Source: Pseudoduganella buxea (GTDB lineage: Bacteria; Pseudomonadota; Gammaproteobacteria; Burkholderiales; Burkholderiaceae_D). From it: a DNA stretch of 64,000 nt. The notes below the pieces were generated by a model that saw only the letters and a program-made list of their open reading frames with translations, was not told the DNA's origin and searched no databases. The first letter of the stretch is position 1. The number at the start of each line of letters is the position of its first letter. The stretch spans positions 1-64,000 of the forward strand of contig NZ_WNKZ01000013.1 of the NCBI RefSeq assembly GCF_009720835.1. Reading direction: 5' to 3'. Positions 36,329 through 46,473 of the stretch are shown piece by piece. A program made the translations under genes and the position numbers.

Positions 36329-37575
36329 GCCGGCACCCCGGCCCGGGGCACGCGCAATTCCAGCACGAAGCCGCGGGGCGCGGCGGGGCGGTGCAGTTCG
36401 CCGCCGACTTCCGCTAGGCGCTCGCGCATGCCGCGCAGGCCATTGCCTTCGGTGGCCGGCCGGCCGTGGCCGTCGTCGGCGATGCGCGCCACGGTCATGT
36501 TGCCGACGCTGGTCAGCTCAACCGTCAGCCGGCTGGCACCGGCATGGCGCAGCGTATTCGTCACGGCTTCCTGGATGCAGCAGAACAGCGCATGGGCGAC
36601 GGTGGCCGGGTGAAGCGACGCAGCAGCGTCGATGTGCAGCTCGGTGCGCAAGGTGGGCAGTCCCGCGCACAGCATGCGCACGGCTTCGGCCAGGTCGACC
36701 GACTGGTCCTGGCGCGTCTGGCTGACGACGCCGCGCACCTGGGCCAGCAGGCTAGTGCCGATCTGCCTTGCCGTCGCCAGCGAAGCAGGCGGCGCGCCAG
36801 CCGCGCCGGCCTGCCGCGTGGCCAGGTCCAGGTGCAGGTTCAGCGCCGTCAGGTGGTGGCCCATGGTGTCGTGCAGGTCGCGCGCGATGCGCATGCGTTC
36901 GGCGCCGCGCACCGTTTCGCCAAGCAGCGACTGGGTCGCCAGGATCTGCGCGTGGGCCGAGGCCAGCGCCAGGCGCATGCGGCGCTCGCGCAGCACCAGG
37001 CGGCCGAACAGGAAGGCCGCCGCCAGCACGGTGCGTTCCAGCGACAGGTAGGCCAGCATCGACCATTGCGGCGACGCCTTCACGCGCCCGGCCATGTCCA
37101 GCACGAGGAAGACGTCGACCAGCACGCCCAGCAGGTACTGGGCCGCCAGCCAGGCCAGGCCGGCGCGCAGCGGCAGCAGCATCGCCAGCTGGGCCGCCAG
37201 CAGCACATGCAGGGGCAGGGCGTCGAGCACCGTCACGCAGGCCAGTTGCCCGGCCAGCATCGCCGTGCGCCGTCCCGGTGCCGCCGTGCGGCAGGCGCCG
37301 GCCACGCACACCGTCATCAGGCCGACGAGCACGGCCTTCGCCAGTGCATACGGCACAAAAGCCGCCAGCAGTGGTGCCGCATCCCGGCCCGTCACCGGCG
37401 CGCCGCTGCCCCAGGTGGTCACGGACAGCACGGCCAGGCCAACGGGGTTGTGCAGGGGCGTGTGGCCGGCGCCGCTTGCCAGGATGGCGGCGATATGCAG
37501 GCTGGAAAAGAGCGCCGCCGTGGCGACGGCGAAGCTCCAGGGAGGAAGGTTGAAGATGCGATGCGGCGCTGGCAT
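36325..37575 (-). CDS. Sensor histidine kinase (HisKA_3, DesK/NarX-like)
   Basis: 416 residues: about six N-terminal membrane helices and no large periplasmic loop, then a dimerisation/phosphoacceptor domain with His235 in MRIARDLHDTMGHHL, and a HATPase domain (EAVTNTLRHAGAS, DDGHG, GNGLRGMRERLAEVGG). This DesK-like layout suggests sensing within the membrane. The start at 37575 is tentative, since an in-frame ATG exists at 37605. Partner and signal are not otherwise inferable. Confidence 0.9.
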   Translation of the reverse strand: MPAPHRIFNLPPWSFAVATAALFSSLHIAAILASGAGHTPLHNPVGLAVLSVTTWGSGAPVTGRDAAPLLAAFVPYALAKAVLVGLMTVCVAGACRTAAPGRRTAMLAGQLACVTVLDALPLHVLLAAQLAMLLPLRAGLAWLAAQYLLGVLVDVFLVLDMAGRVKASPQWSMLAYLSLERTVLAAAFLFGRLVLRERRMRLALASAHAQILATQSLLGETVRGAERMRIARDLHDTMGHHLTALNLHLDLATRQAGAAGAPPASLATARQIGTSLLAQVRGVVSQTRQDQSVDLAEAVRMLCAGLPTLRTELHIDAAASLHPATVAHALFCCIQEAVTNTLRHAGASRLTVELTSVGNMTVARIADDGHGRPATEGNGLRGMRERLAEVGGELHRPAAPRGFVLELRVPRAGVPA

Positions 37576-37661
37576 TGTCGATCTCGCGATTGGCGGGATG
37601 GGCATTGTATGCCAGCACCGGCCGATGCAGGCAGTGCCATTGGTCATGGCACCACGCGCCG

Positions 37662-39359
37662 CTACACGCCTTTCGACAGCCCCAGCGCCTCGGCCACCTG
37701 CTGGCGCAGCAGGAACTTCTGGATCTTGCCCGTCACCGTCATCGGAAAGGCGTCGACGAAGCGGATGTAGCGGGGGATCTTGTAGTGGGCGATCTGTCCG
37801 CTGCAGAAGGCGCGGATCTCGTCCTCGTCCGCCGACATGCCGGGCCGGACCACGATGCAGGCGCACAGCTCCTCGCCGTACTTCTCGTCGGGCACGCCCA
37901 CGCACTGCACGTCCAGCACTTTCGGGTGGCGGTACAGGTACTCCTCCACTTCGCGCGGGTAGATATTCTCGCCGCCGCGGATCACCATGTCCTTCGAGCG
38001 GCCCACGATGGTGGCGAAGCCTCCCTCGTCGATGACGGCCAGGTCGCCCGTGTGCATCCAGCCGGCCGGATCGATGGCCTCGCGGGTGCGTTCCTCGTCG
38101 CCCCAGTAGCCCAGCATGACGGAGTAGCCCCGCGTGAGCAGCTCGCCCGTCACGCCGCGCGGCACGATGCGTCCGGCGGCGTCGACGATCTTCACTTCCA
38201 GGTGTGGATGCACGCGCCCGATGGTCGACACCCGCAGCGCTTCGGGATCGTCGACAGCACTCTGGAAACTGACGGGCGACGTCTCCGTCATGCCGTAGGC
38301 GATCGTGATTTCGCTCATGTGCATGCGCCCGATCACGCGGCTCATCACCTCGGCCGGGCAGGGCGAGCCGGCCATGATGCCCGTGCGTAGCGTGGACAGG
38401 TCGTAACGGGCGAAGTCGGGGTGGTCGAGCAGGGCGATGAACATCGTGGGCACGCCGTGCAGGCCCGTGCAGCGTTCGGCCTGCACCGTCTCCAGCACGG
38501 CCTTGGGCTCGAAGCCCTCGCCGGGGAAGACCATCGTCGCGCCGTGCGTCACGCAGGCCAGGTTCCCCAGCACCATGCCGAAGCAGTGGTACAGCGGCAC
38601 GGGAATGCACAGGCGGTCCGCGCTCGTGAGGCGCATGGCCTCGCCGACGAAGAAGCCGTTGTTCAGGATATTGTGGTGGGTCAGGGTGGCACCCTTGGGC
38701 GCGCCCGTGGTGCCGGAGGTGAACTGGATATTGACGGCGTCGTCGAACTGCAGCTCGTCCTCCAGTTCGCTCAGCCGGTCCAGCTGGGCCGCATCGGGCG
38801 CGGCCAGCAAGGTATCGAAGTTGCGCATGCCTTGTGTGGCCTCGCTGCCCAGGCGGATCACGTGGCGCAGCGCCGGCAGCCTGGCCGAGCGCACGATGCC
38901 GTCCCTTGCCTGGCGCAGTTCCGGTACGACGTCCTGCACCATCGCCAGGTAGTCGCTGGACTTGAAGGCGGGCGCCAAAATCAGCGCGCTGCACTGCACC
39001 TTCTCCAGCACGTATTCCAGCTCCGAGCGACGGTAGGCCGGGTTGATATTGACGAGGACGAGGCCGGCCCGGGCCGTGGCGAACTGCACCAGCACCCACT
39101 CGGCGCAGTTCTGCGACCAGATGCCGATCCGCTCGCCCGGCGCCAGCCCGAGCGCCAGCAGGCCGGCCGCGACGGCCGTCACTTTCGCGTCGAATTCGGC
39201 ATACGTCCACCGGATGCCCTGGTGGGGCACGACCAGCGCTTCGTTGCTGCCGTGGCGGGCGGCGATGCCGGCCAGGTGGCGGCCGATGGTGGCGCCGATC
39301 AGGGGCACGTCGTGCGCGCCGTGGACATAGCTGGGTGTTTGGCTTTTCTGTTGTTGCAT
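37662..39359 (-). CDS. Acyl-CoA synthetase, AMP-binding (fatty-acyl-CoA ligase type)
   Basis: 565 residues of the ANL adenylating family. The P-loop-like [47 protein letters not shown] and the C-terminal catalytic Lys region [14 protein letters not shown] are complete. It would activate a carboxylic acid, probably a medium or long fatty acid, to its CoA thioester with ATP. It is a single gene, transcribed away from xylR. The precise substrate is unknown. Confidence 0.9.
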   Translation of the reverse strand: MQQQKSQTPSYVHGAHDVPLIGATIGRHLAGIAARHGSNEALVVPHQGIRWTYAEFDAKVTAVAAGLLALGLAPGERIGIWSQNCAEWVLVQFATARAGLVLVNINPAYRRSELEYVLEKVQCSALILAPAFKSSDYLAMVQDVVPELRQARDGIVRSARLPALRHVIRLGSEATQGMRNFDTLLAAPDAAQLDRLSELEDELQFDDAVNIQFTSGTTGAPKGATLTHHNILNNGFFVGEAMRLTSADRLCIPVPLYHCFGMVLGNLACVTHGATMVFPGEGFEPKAVLETVQAERCTGLHGVPTMFIALLDHPDFARYDLSTLRTGIMAGSPCPAEVMSRVIGRMHMSEITIAYGMTETSPVSFQSAVDDPEALRVSTIGRVHPHLEVKIVDAAGRIVPRGVTGELLTRGYSVMLGYWGDEERTREAIDPAGWMHTGDLAVIDEGGFATIVGRSKDMVIRGGENIYPREVEEYLYRHPKVLDVQCVGVPDEKYGEELCACIVVRPGMSADEDEIRAFCSGQIAHYKIPRYIRFVDAFPMTVTGKIQKFLLRQQVAEALGLSKGV

Positions 39360-39506
39360 GGTGTCTCCTGCATTTTTATGGTGGCTTGCGCCGCCAGCCT
39401 AGCACCATGGCGCGCCGCTTGCCAACGCCGGGCCATCGTTACTTGCATAAGTGAATCTGATGATTTTTCCTGGCAACAGACTCGACAAGAAACGCAATCG
39501 CCGCCG

Positions 39507-39548
39507 TTGGTTTTCGCAATTGCGGCCGGACCCTTGTGTAAGCAAAAT
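39507..39548 (+). promoter_or_regulatory. Candidate XylR operator and promoter of xylR
   Basis: The core TTTCGCAATTGC (39512-39523) matches the core of the sites at 33344 and 48872. TTGCGG (39520-39525) lies exactly 17 bp before CAAAAT (39543-39548). A second related half, AACGCAATCGCCG, begins 22 bp upstream, two helical turns, as AraC-type dimers often need. This would give xylR autoregulation. Confidence 0.5.
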
Positions 39549-39624
39549 GCAACAAAGCCCGCTACGGCACCAGATAGCCTTACATAACTTTACAATGGTG
39601 CAACTCGGAGTGAGGGGAGACAAT

Positions 39625-40845
39625 ATGCTGAGAACGCACCGCATCGCGCTGCTCTTCAATGCCAATAAGATTTTCGACCGCGAAGTCATCACGGGAATCG
39701 CCGCCTACCTGGCCAGTACGCGCACGGCCTGGGATCTGTTCCTGGAAGAGGACTTCCGGCTGCGCCTGTCCGGCATCGAGCAGTGGCAGGGGGACGGCAT
39801 CATCGCCGACTATGACAATCCGCAAGTGGCCGACGCGCTGGCGGCCTGCCGCGTGCCTGTCGTCGCCGTCGGCGGGTCGTACGACAGCCCGGCCGATTAC
39901 CCGGCCGGCGTGCCCTACGTGGCGACGGATAACTTCAAGCTGATCAAGCTGGCCTACGATCACCTGATCGAGGCGGGCCTGCGCAACCTGGCGATGTTCA
40001 GCCTGCCCGAAGCGCAGGAGAATCGCTGGGCGCAGGAGCGCGAGAAGGGCTTCTGCCACCTGATGCGGCGCGACAAGCTGGAGCCGGAAATCTACCGCGG
40101 CCAGTGCACCAGCGCCCCCCTGTGGAACGAGGCCGTGGAGCAGCAGATCGCCTGGCTGCACAGCCTGCCCAAGCCGGTCGGCATCATCGCCGTCACCGAT
40201 GCGCGCGCCCGCCAGCTGCTGCAGGCGTGCGCGCTGGCCGGCATCGAGGTGCCCGAGCAGGTGGCCCTGATCGGCATCGACAACGATCCGCTGGCGCGCA
40301 TGCTGACCCGCATTCCGATGAGCTCCGTGATCCAGGGCGCCGAGGAGATGGGCCGCACCGCCGCCCACCTGCTGGACCAGATGCTGCACGGCGTGCGCCT
40401 GGCCGACACGCGCATCCTGGTGCCGCCGGCCGGCATCAACGTGCTGGCGTCGAGCAAGCACGAACGGGCCAAGCATCCGCATGTGATGCGGGCGCGCCAC
40501 TTCATCCGCCAGTACGCCTGCCAGGGCATCAAGACCGACCAGGTGGCCGACTACGTGGGCATCTCGCGCTCGACGCTGGAATGCTACTTCCGCCAGGAGC
40601 TGGGCTGCTCGGTGCACGACGAGATCCTGCGCCTGCGGCTGGAGGCGGCCATCGGCTTCCTCGACCGGGGCGACTGCAACCTGACGGACGTGGCCATCAA
40701 GTGCGGCTTCACGTCCAGCCAGTACATGCATTCCGTGTTCAAGCGCGAGCTTGGCTGCACGCCGCGCGCCTACCAGGAGCGGGCCCGCAGCAACGCGCCG
40801 GCACTGGGCCTGCCCCCGTTGGGCATACCCGATCTACAAGCCTGA
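39625..40845 (+). CDS. xylR: XylR-type xylose-responsive regulator
   Basis: 406 residues. It aligns along its length with E. coli XylR: HRIALLFNANKIFDREV, WDLFLEEDFR, GDGIIADYDN, VVAVGGSYDS, YVATDNFKLI, GIIAVTDARARQLLQ, ALIGIDNDPL and ILVPPAGI in the LacI-like xylose-binding domain (about 1-280). The AraC helix-turn-helix domain follows (HFIRQYACQGIKTDQVADYV, then CGFTSSQYMHSVFKREL). The start at 39625 has a GAGGGGAGA site. It leads an apparent operon with the epimerase and xylF. It is the only regulator near the xyloglucan genes and is the likely controller of the locus. Confidence 0.93.
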   Translation: MLRTHRIALLFNANKIFDREVITGIAAYLASTRTAWDLFLEEDFRLRLSGIEQWQGDGIIADYDNPQVADALAACRVPVVAVGGSYDSPADYPAGVPYVATDNFKLIKLAYDHLIEAGLRNLAMFSLPEAQENRWAQEREKGFCHLMRRDKLEPEIYRGQCTSAPLWNEAVEQQIAWLHSLPKPVGIIAVTDARARQLLQACALAGIEVPEQVALIGIDNDPLARMLTRIPMSSVIQGAEEMGRTAAHLLDQMLHGVRLADTRILVPPAGINVLASSKHERAKHPHVMRARHFIRQYACQGIKTDQVADYVGISRSTLECYFRQELGCSVHDEILRLRLEAAIGFLDRGDCNLTDVAIKCGFTSSQYMHSVFKRELGCTPRAYQERARSNAPALGLPPLGIPDLQA

Positions 40846-40857
40846 AAGCCCAAGGTC

Positions 40858-41907
40858 ATGAACTTCAAATCAGCACCGACCCTCCCCATGGCATGCGCCG
40901 ATACCCAGCTGTTCACCCTGCGCAATGCCCTCGGCATGCGCGTGACGGTCAGCGAGCGGGGCGCCGCGCTGGTGTCGTGGTGGGCACCGGACCGTTACGG
41001 CCGCATGGCCGACGTCCTGCTGGGCTACCCCAGCGACGCGCAGTACCTGCACAATCCCGCCTACTTCGGCGCCATCATCGGGCGCTGGGCCAACCGCATC
41101 GCGGCCGGGCGCTTCACCCTGGACGGGCGCACCGTGCAGGCCGACGTCAACGACCGCGGCAACCACCTGCACGGCGGCGAGGCCGGTTTCCACTGCGCCC
41201 AATGGCGCGGCGTGATGGCGCACGGCGGCCTGACCTTGCGCCACGTGTCGCCGGACGGGCAGGGCGGCTTCCCCGGCAACCTGGAAGTGCAGGTGTTCTA
41301 CCAGCTCGACGACGACGGCTGCCTGTCCATCGAATACCAGGCCACGTCCGACGCGCCCACGCCCGTGAACCTGACGTCGCACCCGTACTTCAACCTGAAC
41401 GGCGGCAGCGGCGACGTGGGCGACCACATGCTGCAGATCGACGCGGATTACTACCTGCAGATCGACCCGGCCGGCATTCCCGTGGGGCGCATGGCGGTGG
41501 GCGGCACGCCGTTCGACTTCCGCCAGCCGGCCGCCATCGGCCCGCGCCTGCGCTGGCCGGACGCGCAGATCCGGCTGGCCGGCGGGTTCGACCACTGCTA
41601 CTGCCTGTCCGACGACATTCCCGGCGGCGCCAACTCGCTGCGCACGGTGGCGCGCGTGTACGACCCGGGCTCGGGCCGCCAGCTGCAGGTGGCCACCACC
41701 GAGGCGGGCCTGCAGTTCTACAGCGGGAACTGCCTGGAGGGCGTGCAGGGCCGCAGTCGCCAGCCCTACGCCCGCCACGACGGCTTCTGCCTGGAGGCGG
41801 GCGCCTATCCGGACCAGCTGAACGGCCAGCACGCGGCGGCCGTCATCCTGCGCCCGGGCCAGGTGTACCGCCAGACCACGGTCTACCGGCTGTCGCTGCA
41901 GTGCTGA
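40858..41907 (+). CDS. Aldose 1-epimerase (mutarotase)
   Basis: 349 residues. A GalM-type mutarotase interconverts alpha and beta anomers of aldoses such as xylose, glucose or galactose. Motifs: HNPAYFGAIIGRWANRIAAGRF, NHLHGGEAGF, VNLTSHPYFNLNGG (active His), FDHCYCLSD and LQFYSGNCLEG. There is no signal peptide, so it is cytoplasmic. It begins 12 bp after xylR and precedes xylF, which suggests it processes incoming xylose or xyloglucan sugars. Confidence 0.92.
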   Translation: MNFKSAPTLPMACADTQLFTLRNALGMRVTVSERGAALVSWWAPDRYGRMADVLLGYPSDAQYLHNPAYFGAIIGRWANRIAAGRFTLDGRTVQADVNDRGNHLHGGEAGFHCAQWRGVMAHGGLTLRHVSPDGQGGFPGNLEVQVFYQLDDDGCLSIEYQATSDAPTPVNLTSHPYFNLNGGSGDVGDHMLQIDADYYLQIDPAGIPVGRMAVGGTPFDFRQPAAIGPRLRWPDAQIRLAGGFDHCYCLSDDIPGGANSLRTVARVYDPGSGRQLQVATTEAGLQFYSGNCLEGVQGRSRQPYARHDGFCLEAGAYPDQLNGQHAAAVILRPGQVYRQTTVYRLSLQC

Positions 41908-41933
41908 TCACATCACCAACAAGGAGACAAGGC

Positions 41934-42938
41934 ATGAAAAAACTACTCGGCGTACTCGTTTCGGCATCGGTCCTGTTAATGAGCAGCGGGCCGGCCAGCG
42001 CGGATGCGAAGAATCCGAAGATCGGCTTTTCCATCGACGACCTGCGGCTGGAACGGTGGGCACGCGACCGCGACTACTTCGTGGCCGCCGCCGGCCAGCT
42101 GGGCGCCAAGGTCTATGTGCAGTCGGCCGACGGCAGCGAGCAGAAACAGATCGCCCAGATCGAGAACCTGATCGCGCGCGGCGTCGATGCCATCGTCATC
42201 GTGCCGTACAACGCCACGGTGCTGGGCAATGCCATCAAGGAGGCGAAGAAGGCCAAGATCAAGGTGATCTCCTACGACCGGCTGGCGCTGAACGCCGACC
42301 TGGACGCCTACATCTCGTTCGACAACAAGGCAGTGGGCGAAATGCAGGCGCGCGCCCTGGTCGAACGGGCACCGAAGGGCAATTACTACCTGCTGGGCGG
42401 CGCGCCGACGGACAACAACGCCAAGATGCTGCGCGAGGGCCAGCTGGCCGTGCTGCAGCCGCTGGTGGACAAGGGCGCCATCAAGATCGTCGGCAAGCAG
42501 TGGGTCAAGGACTGGAGCCCGGCCGAGGCGATGACGATCGTCGAGAACGCGCTGACGGCCAACGGCAACAAGATCGACGCGCTGGTGGCCTCGAACGACG
42601 CCACCGCCGGCGGCGCGATCCAGGCGCTGGCGGCGCAGAAGCTGTCGGGCAAGGTACCCGTCTCCGGCCAGGATGCCGACCTGGCGGCCGTACGCCGCGT
42701 CGTCGCCGGCACCCAGGCCATGACGGTCTACAAGCCCCTGAAGGCCATCGCCGGCGAAGCGGCCAAGCTGGCCATCCAGCTGGTACGCAACGAAAAGCCC
42801 GCTTTCAACGCCCAGTATGACAACGGTTTCAAGAAAGTCGACACGGTGCTGCTGAAACCGACACCGCTGACGAAAGCCAATGTCGACCTGCTCGTCAAGG
42901 ACGGCTTCTACACCAGCGCGCAACTGGCCGGCAAGTAA
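41934..42938 (+). CDS. xylF: D-xylose ABC transporter substrate-binding protein, without xylGH
   Basis: 334 residues: signal peptide (about 1-23), then a type I periplasmic binding fold (KIGFSIDDLRLERWARDRD, VIVPYNATVLGNAIKEAKK, VISYDRLAL, YISFDNKAVGEMQA, LVASNDATAGGAIQAL, VSGQDADLAAVRRVVAG). It closely resembles E. coli XylF (330 residues). The start at 41934 follows AAGGAGACAAGGC. Unusually, no ATPase or permease gene follows; the next gene is the esterase-GH74. It may pair with a distant XylGH or serve as a binding and sensing protein. Confidence 0.93.
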   Translation: MKKLLGVLVSASVLLMSSGPASADAKNPKIGFSIDDLRLERWARDRDYFVAAAGQLGAKVYVQSADGSEQKQIAQIENLIARGVDAIVIVPYNATVLGNAIKEAKKAKIKVISYDRLALNADLDAYISFDNKAVGEMQARALVERAPKGNYYLLGGAPTDNNAKMLREGQLAVLQPLVDKGAIKIVGKQWVKDWSPAEAMTIVENALTANGNKIDALVASNDATAGGAIQALAAQKLSGKVPVSGQDADLAAVRRVVAGTQAMTVYKPLKAIAGEAAKLAIQLVRNEKPAFNAQYDNGFKKVDTVLLKPTPLTKANVDLLVKDGFYTSAQLAGK

Positions 42939-42969
42939 GCGCCCGGCTTGCCCGAAACGTCAGCCGAAT

Positions 42970-43069
42970 CCGGGACAGTCCCGGAAAAATCGGGGACTGT
43001 CCCGGAATAGTCCGGGACAGTCCCCGAATGCGCCGACAAGGCCTTTCCGAAAGTCCGGGACAGTCCCCG
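42970..43069. repeat. Array of four GGGACAGTCCC-type palindromes
   Basis: Four 15-bp units lie at 42970-42984, 42991-43005, 43012-43026 and 43055-43069. Each has a GGGAC(A/T)GTCCC core flanked by CC/GG. The first three are spaced by 6-7 bp, and the fourth follows a 28-bp spacer. The array fills the gap between xylF and the GH74 gene and could form hairpins in RNA or act as protein sites. Confidence 0.9.
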
Positions 43070-43089
43070 AATTCGATCACGAGTACATC

Positions 43090-46000
43090 ATGCACAGAAC
43101 ACGTTCCTGGCCCGCGCTGCGCGCGCTGGCCGGTTTCGCCACGGCCGTACTGGCCAGCTGGGGCCATGCGGCGCCGGCCGCCGACATTGAAGTCTACGAT
43201 GGCCGCGCCGCCGCCGGCTGGCACGTCACGGTCGCCAATCCCGAGGCCCAGGCCCGGCTGGCCGGCCGCGCCGCCGCCGCGCCGCCCAATCCGAAGCAGC
43301 CTGCCGCGATGGTGCGCGCCGCGCGCATCACGAAGCAGCACAAGGACGATGCATTGCTGCTGACCTTCAAGGACACGTGGTACGCCAGCCTGCGCATCGA
43401 AGGCGGCGAGGCCGGCAGGGCCCTCGACCTGCGGTCCCACCTGCCCGATGGCGTGCTGGCCTTCGATCTCGACGTGCCCGACATGCGCAAGGGCGGCATC
43501 TACTTCCGCTTCGACTGCGGCAAGGACTGCGAGCGCAAGGTGCCGTATGTGCTGCCGGCGCGCGCGGCGGCGGGCAAGGGCTGGCGCCACGTGGAATTCG
43601 CCCTGCGCTGCTTCGTCCACGACGGCGACGACCTGTCGGCCATCCGGCAGCCCTTCGCCATCGAAGGCAACGGCGCCGGCCAGGTGGCCGTGGCCAATGT
43701 GCGCTTCAAGCGGCAAGGCAAGCCCAATGCCACGTGCCCGGACTACCGCACCGCCTCCGTCACGCCGGAACCGCTGACGGAACCGTGGGCGCTCGACTGG
43801 TGGATGCCGCGCCATGAGGCCAAGCTCAGGGAGATCGCCGAACGCCGGTCCAGCGGCAAGATGCCGGAGCTCGTATTCATCGGCGACTCGATCACGCAGG
43901 GCTGGGAAAAGGAAGGCAAGGACGAGTGGGCGCGGCGCTATGCGCGCTACAACGCGCTGAACCTGGGCTATGGCGGCGACCGCACGGAAAACATCCTGTG
44001 GCGCCTGCAGCATGGCGAAGTCGATGGCCTGGCGCCGAAAGTGGCCGTGCTGATGGCGGGCACCAACAACACGGGCCACCGCCAGGAAGACCCGGCCACG
44101 ACAGCCGCCGGCCTGAAACGGATCATCGAGGAACTGCGCCGGCGCATGCCGTCGACGAAAGTGCTGGTGCTGGGCATCTTCCCCCGCGACGCGGCGCCGG
44201 ACACGCGCTACCGCCGCATCAACAACGATATCAACCGCCTTCTCTCCACCTTCGCGGATAAGCAATCCGTGTTCTACCACGACGTGTCGGCCGCTTTCCT
44301 GCAGGCGGACGGCACCTTGCCGACGGACGTGATGCCGGACCTGCTGCACCCGAACGCGCGCGGCTACGCGCTGTGGGCCGAGGCGCTCGAACCCGTGCTG
44401 CAAAAGCTGCTGAGCGGCTACCGGTGGGACAGCGTCGCCATCGGCGGCGGCGGCTTCGTTACCGCCGTCATTCCCACCGGCGAGCGGGGTGTCGTGTATG
44501 CCCGCACCGATGTCGGCGGCGCCTACCGCCGGGATGCCGGCACCGGTCGCTGGCACGCGCTGCAGGACTGGGTGTCCGAGGACCAGACCGGCCTTCTCGG
44601 CGTCGATGCGCTGGCGGTGGACCCGAACGACGCCGCGCGTGTCTACCTGCTGGCAGGCATCGCCTACCTGAACGGCGGGCGCACGGCCGTGCTGCGCTCG
44701 AACGACCATGGCAAGAGCTTCGCCATCACGGACGTGACGGCCCAGTTCAAGACCCATGGCAACGGCATGGGCCGGCAAAACGGCGAGCGCCTGGCGGTCG
44801 ATCCCGCCAATGGCAACGTGTTGTACGCCGGAAGCCGCGCCGATGGCTTGTTCGTCAGCTCGGATACCGGCGCCACGTGGCGCCGCAACGCCGCGCTGGA
44901 CGTGACGACGACGCCCAACGGCGCCGGCATCGTCTTCGTGCTGCCCGATCCGGACAGTGCCACGCCAGATGGCGCACGCCGCCTGTTCGTCGGCATCTCG
45001 CGCTTCGGCAGTGTCGGCCCGAACCTGTACCGCAGCGACGACGGCGGCGCCACCTTCGTCCCCGTAGCCGGCACGCCGCCAGGCCTGATGCCCCACCGCG
45101 CCGCGCTGGACGGTCGCGGCAAGCTGTACGTGACCTTCGCCGACGGTGCCGGTCCCCATCCGAACGCTACCCAGCCGGAGCCGGTGAAGCGGGGCGGCGT
45201 CTTCCGCTACACCATCGACGCCCGCACCTGGCAGGACGCGACGCCGCCCGGCATCCGCAGCGCCTTCAGCGGCATCGCCGTCGACCGCAACGACCCGCGC
45301 CGCATCCTGGCCTCGACCATCAATACCTTCGTGCCGCAGGGCGACGCCAAGGGCGACCGCATCTTCCTGTCCCGCGACGGCGGTGCCAGCTGGACCGACG
45401 TGGTGGCCCGGGGCTTCGCGCGCGACAATGCCGGCATCGACTGGATCGCGGGCCACGGCATCCACTGGACCGGCTCGATCGCCTTCGACCCCTTCGACGG
45501 ACGGGCCGCCTGGGTCACGTCCGGCAACGGCGTGTTCAGCACGGCAGACCTGGATGCCACGCCGGCGACGTGGCGCTTCGACGTGGCGGGCATGGAAGAG
45601 ACGGTGCCCCTGAATATGGTCAGCGTGCCGCGCGGGCCGATGATCTCCGTCGTCGGCGACGTCGATGGCTTCGTCCACCGCGATCCGGCCCGCTACAGCC
45701 CGACGCACCAGCCGGGCATGGGCACGACCTTCGGCCTGGCGCTGGCGGCCGCACGCCCGGCCGTGATGGCGCGTGCCGGCGCGCACGTGTACACCACCAT
45801 CGATGGCGGCACAAGCTGGCAGGCCGCGCCATCGGTGAAGGGTAAAAATGGCCAGCTGGCGTTGTCGGCCGACGGCGGCGTGCTGTTGCACAGCCCAGCG
45901 AAATCGGCACGCAGCTGGCGCACCGTCGACCTTGGCAGGCACTGGACCGAGGTGACCGGCCTGAAGGCCGATGCGCGGCCCGTGGCGGACCCGGTCGACC

Positions 46001-46473
46001 CGGAGCGCTTCTACGCCTACCAGGACGGCGCTTTCCTTGCCAGCACGGACGGCGGCAAGTCCTTCGCCGTCATGGCCACCCTGCCGGCGGGCGGCTCGAA
46101 CGTGCTGGGCACCGCGCCAGGACGGGCAGGGGACGTGTGGGTGCCATTGAAGGACGGCGGCCTGGCCCGCTCGATCGACGGCGGCCACGCGTTTGCCCGG
46201 CTGCCGGACGTCCACTACTGCGGCGCCGTCGGCTTCGGCAAGGCGGCCGAGGGTGCCTCGTATCCGGCTGTGTACATCTGGGGCACGGTGGCGGCGCGGC
46301 GCGGCGTCCACCGCTCGCTGGACATGGGCCTCACGTGGCAGCGCATCAACGACGACGCGCACCAGTACGGCGGGCCCGGCGACGGCCGCTTCATCGTCGG
46401 CGACATGAACGTGTTCGGCCGCGTGTATATGAGCACGGCGGGCCGCGGCATCGTCTACGGCGAGGCATTATGA
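43090..46473 (+). CDS. Secreted multidomain SGNH esterase fused to GH74 xyloglucanase
   Basis: 1127 residues: signal peptide (about 1-29). Residues about 33-225 form a beta module like the ExoP-type tail of GH3 enzymes ([32 protein letters not shown]). Residues about 255-440 are an SGNH/GDSL esterase with Ser267 ([10 protein letters not shown]), Asn326 (GTNNTGH), Asp417 and His420 ([10 protein letters not shown]). Residues about 445-1127 are a GH74 domain with [11 protein letters not shown] (Asp474), [35 protein letters not shown] and FDPF (Asp800). It would deacetylate xyloglucan and cut its backbone. An upstream in-frame extension across the palindrome array is rejected because it lacks a signal peptide. 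It overlaps the GH95 start by 4 bp. Confidence 0.85.
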   Translation: MHRTRSWPALRALAGFATAVLASWGHAAPAADIEVYDGRAAAGWHVTVANPEAQARLAGRAAAAPPNPKQPAAMVRAARITKQHKDDALLLTFKDTWYASLRIEGGEAGRALDLRSHLPDGVLAFDLDVPDMRKGGIYFRFDCGKDCERKVPYVLPARAAAGKGWRHVEFALRCFVHDGDDLSAIRQPFAIEGNGAGQVAVANVRFKRQGKPNATCPDYRTASVTPEPLTEPWALDWWMPRHEAKLREIAERRSSGKMPELVFIGDSITQGWEKEGKDEWARRYARYNALNLGYGGDRTENILWRLQHGEVDGLAPKVAVLMAGTNNTGHRQEDPATTAAGLKRIIEELRRRMPSTKVLVLGIFPRDAAPDTRYRRINNDINRLLSTFADKQSVFYHDVSAAFLQADGTLPTDVMPDLLHPNARGYALWAEALEPVLQKLLSGYRWDSVAIGGGGFVTAVIPTGERGVVYARTDVGGAYRRDAGTGRWHALQDWVSEDQTGLLGVDALAVDPNDAARVYLLAGIAYLNGGRTAVLRSNDHGKSFAITDVTAQFKTHGNGMGRQNGERLAVDPANGNVLYAGSRADGLFVSSDTGATWRRNAALDVTTTPNGAGIVFVLPDPDSATPDGARRLFVGISRFGSVGPNLYRSDDGGATFVPVAGTPPGLMPHRAALDGRGKLYVTFADGAGPHPNATQPEPVKRGGVFRYTIDARTWQDATPPGIRSAFSGIAVDRNDPRRILASTINTFVPQGDAKGDRIFLSRDGGASWTDVVARGFARDNAGIDWIAGHGIHWTGSIAFDPFDGRAAWVTSGNGVFSTADLDATPATWRFDVAGMEETVPLNMVSVPRGPMISVVGDVDGFVHRDPARYSPTHQPGMGTTFGLALAAARPAVMARAGAHVYTTIDGGTSWQAAPSVKGKNGQLALSADGGVLLHSPAKSARSWRTVDLGRHWTEVTGLKADARPVADPVDPERFYAYQDGAFLASTDGGKSFAVMATLPAGGSNVLGTAPGRAGDVWVPLKDGGLARSIDGGHAFARLPDVHYCGAVGFGKAAEGASYPAVYIWGTVAARRGVHRSLDMGLTWQRINDDAHQYGGPGDGRFIVGDMNVFGRVYMSTAGRGIVYGEAL

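Noticed and set aside
42970-43069. CRISPR array
   Set aside because: The units are short palindromes with 6-7 bp gaps and one 28-bp gap, not repeats with uniform spacers, and no cas genes are nearby.
42880-43089. In-frame extension of the GH74-esterase gene across the palindrome array
   Set aside because: It would lose the signal peptide and overlap xylF; the ATG at 43090 begins a good secretion signal.
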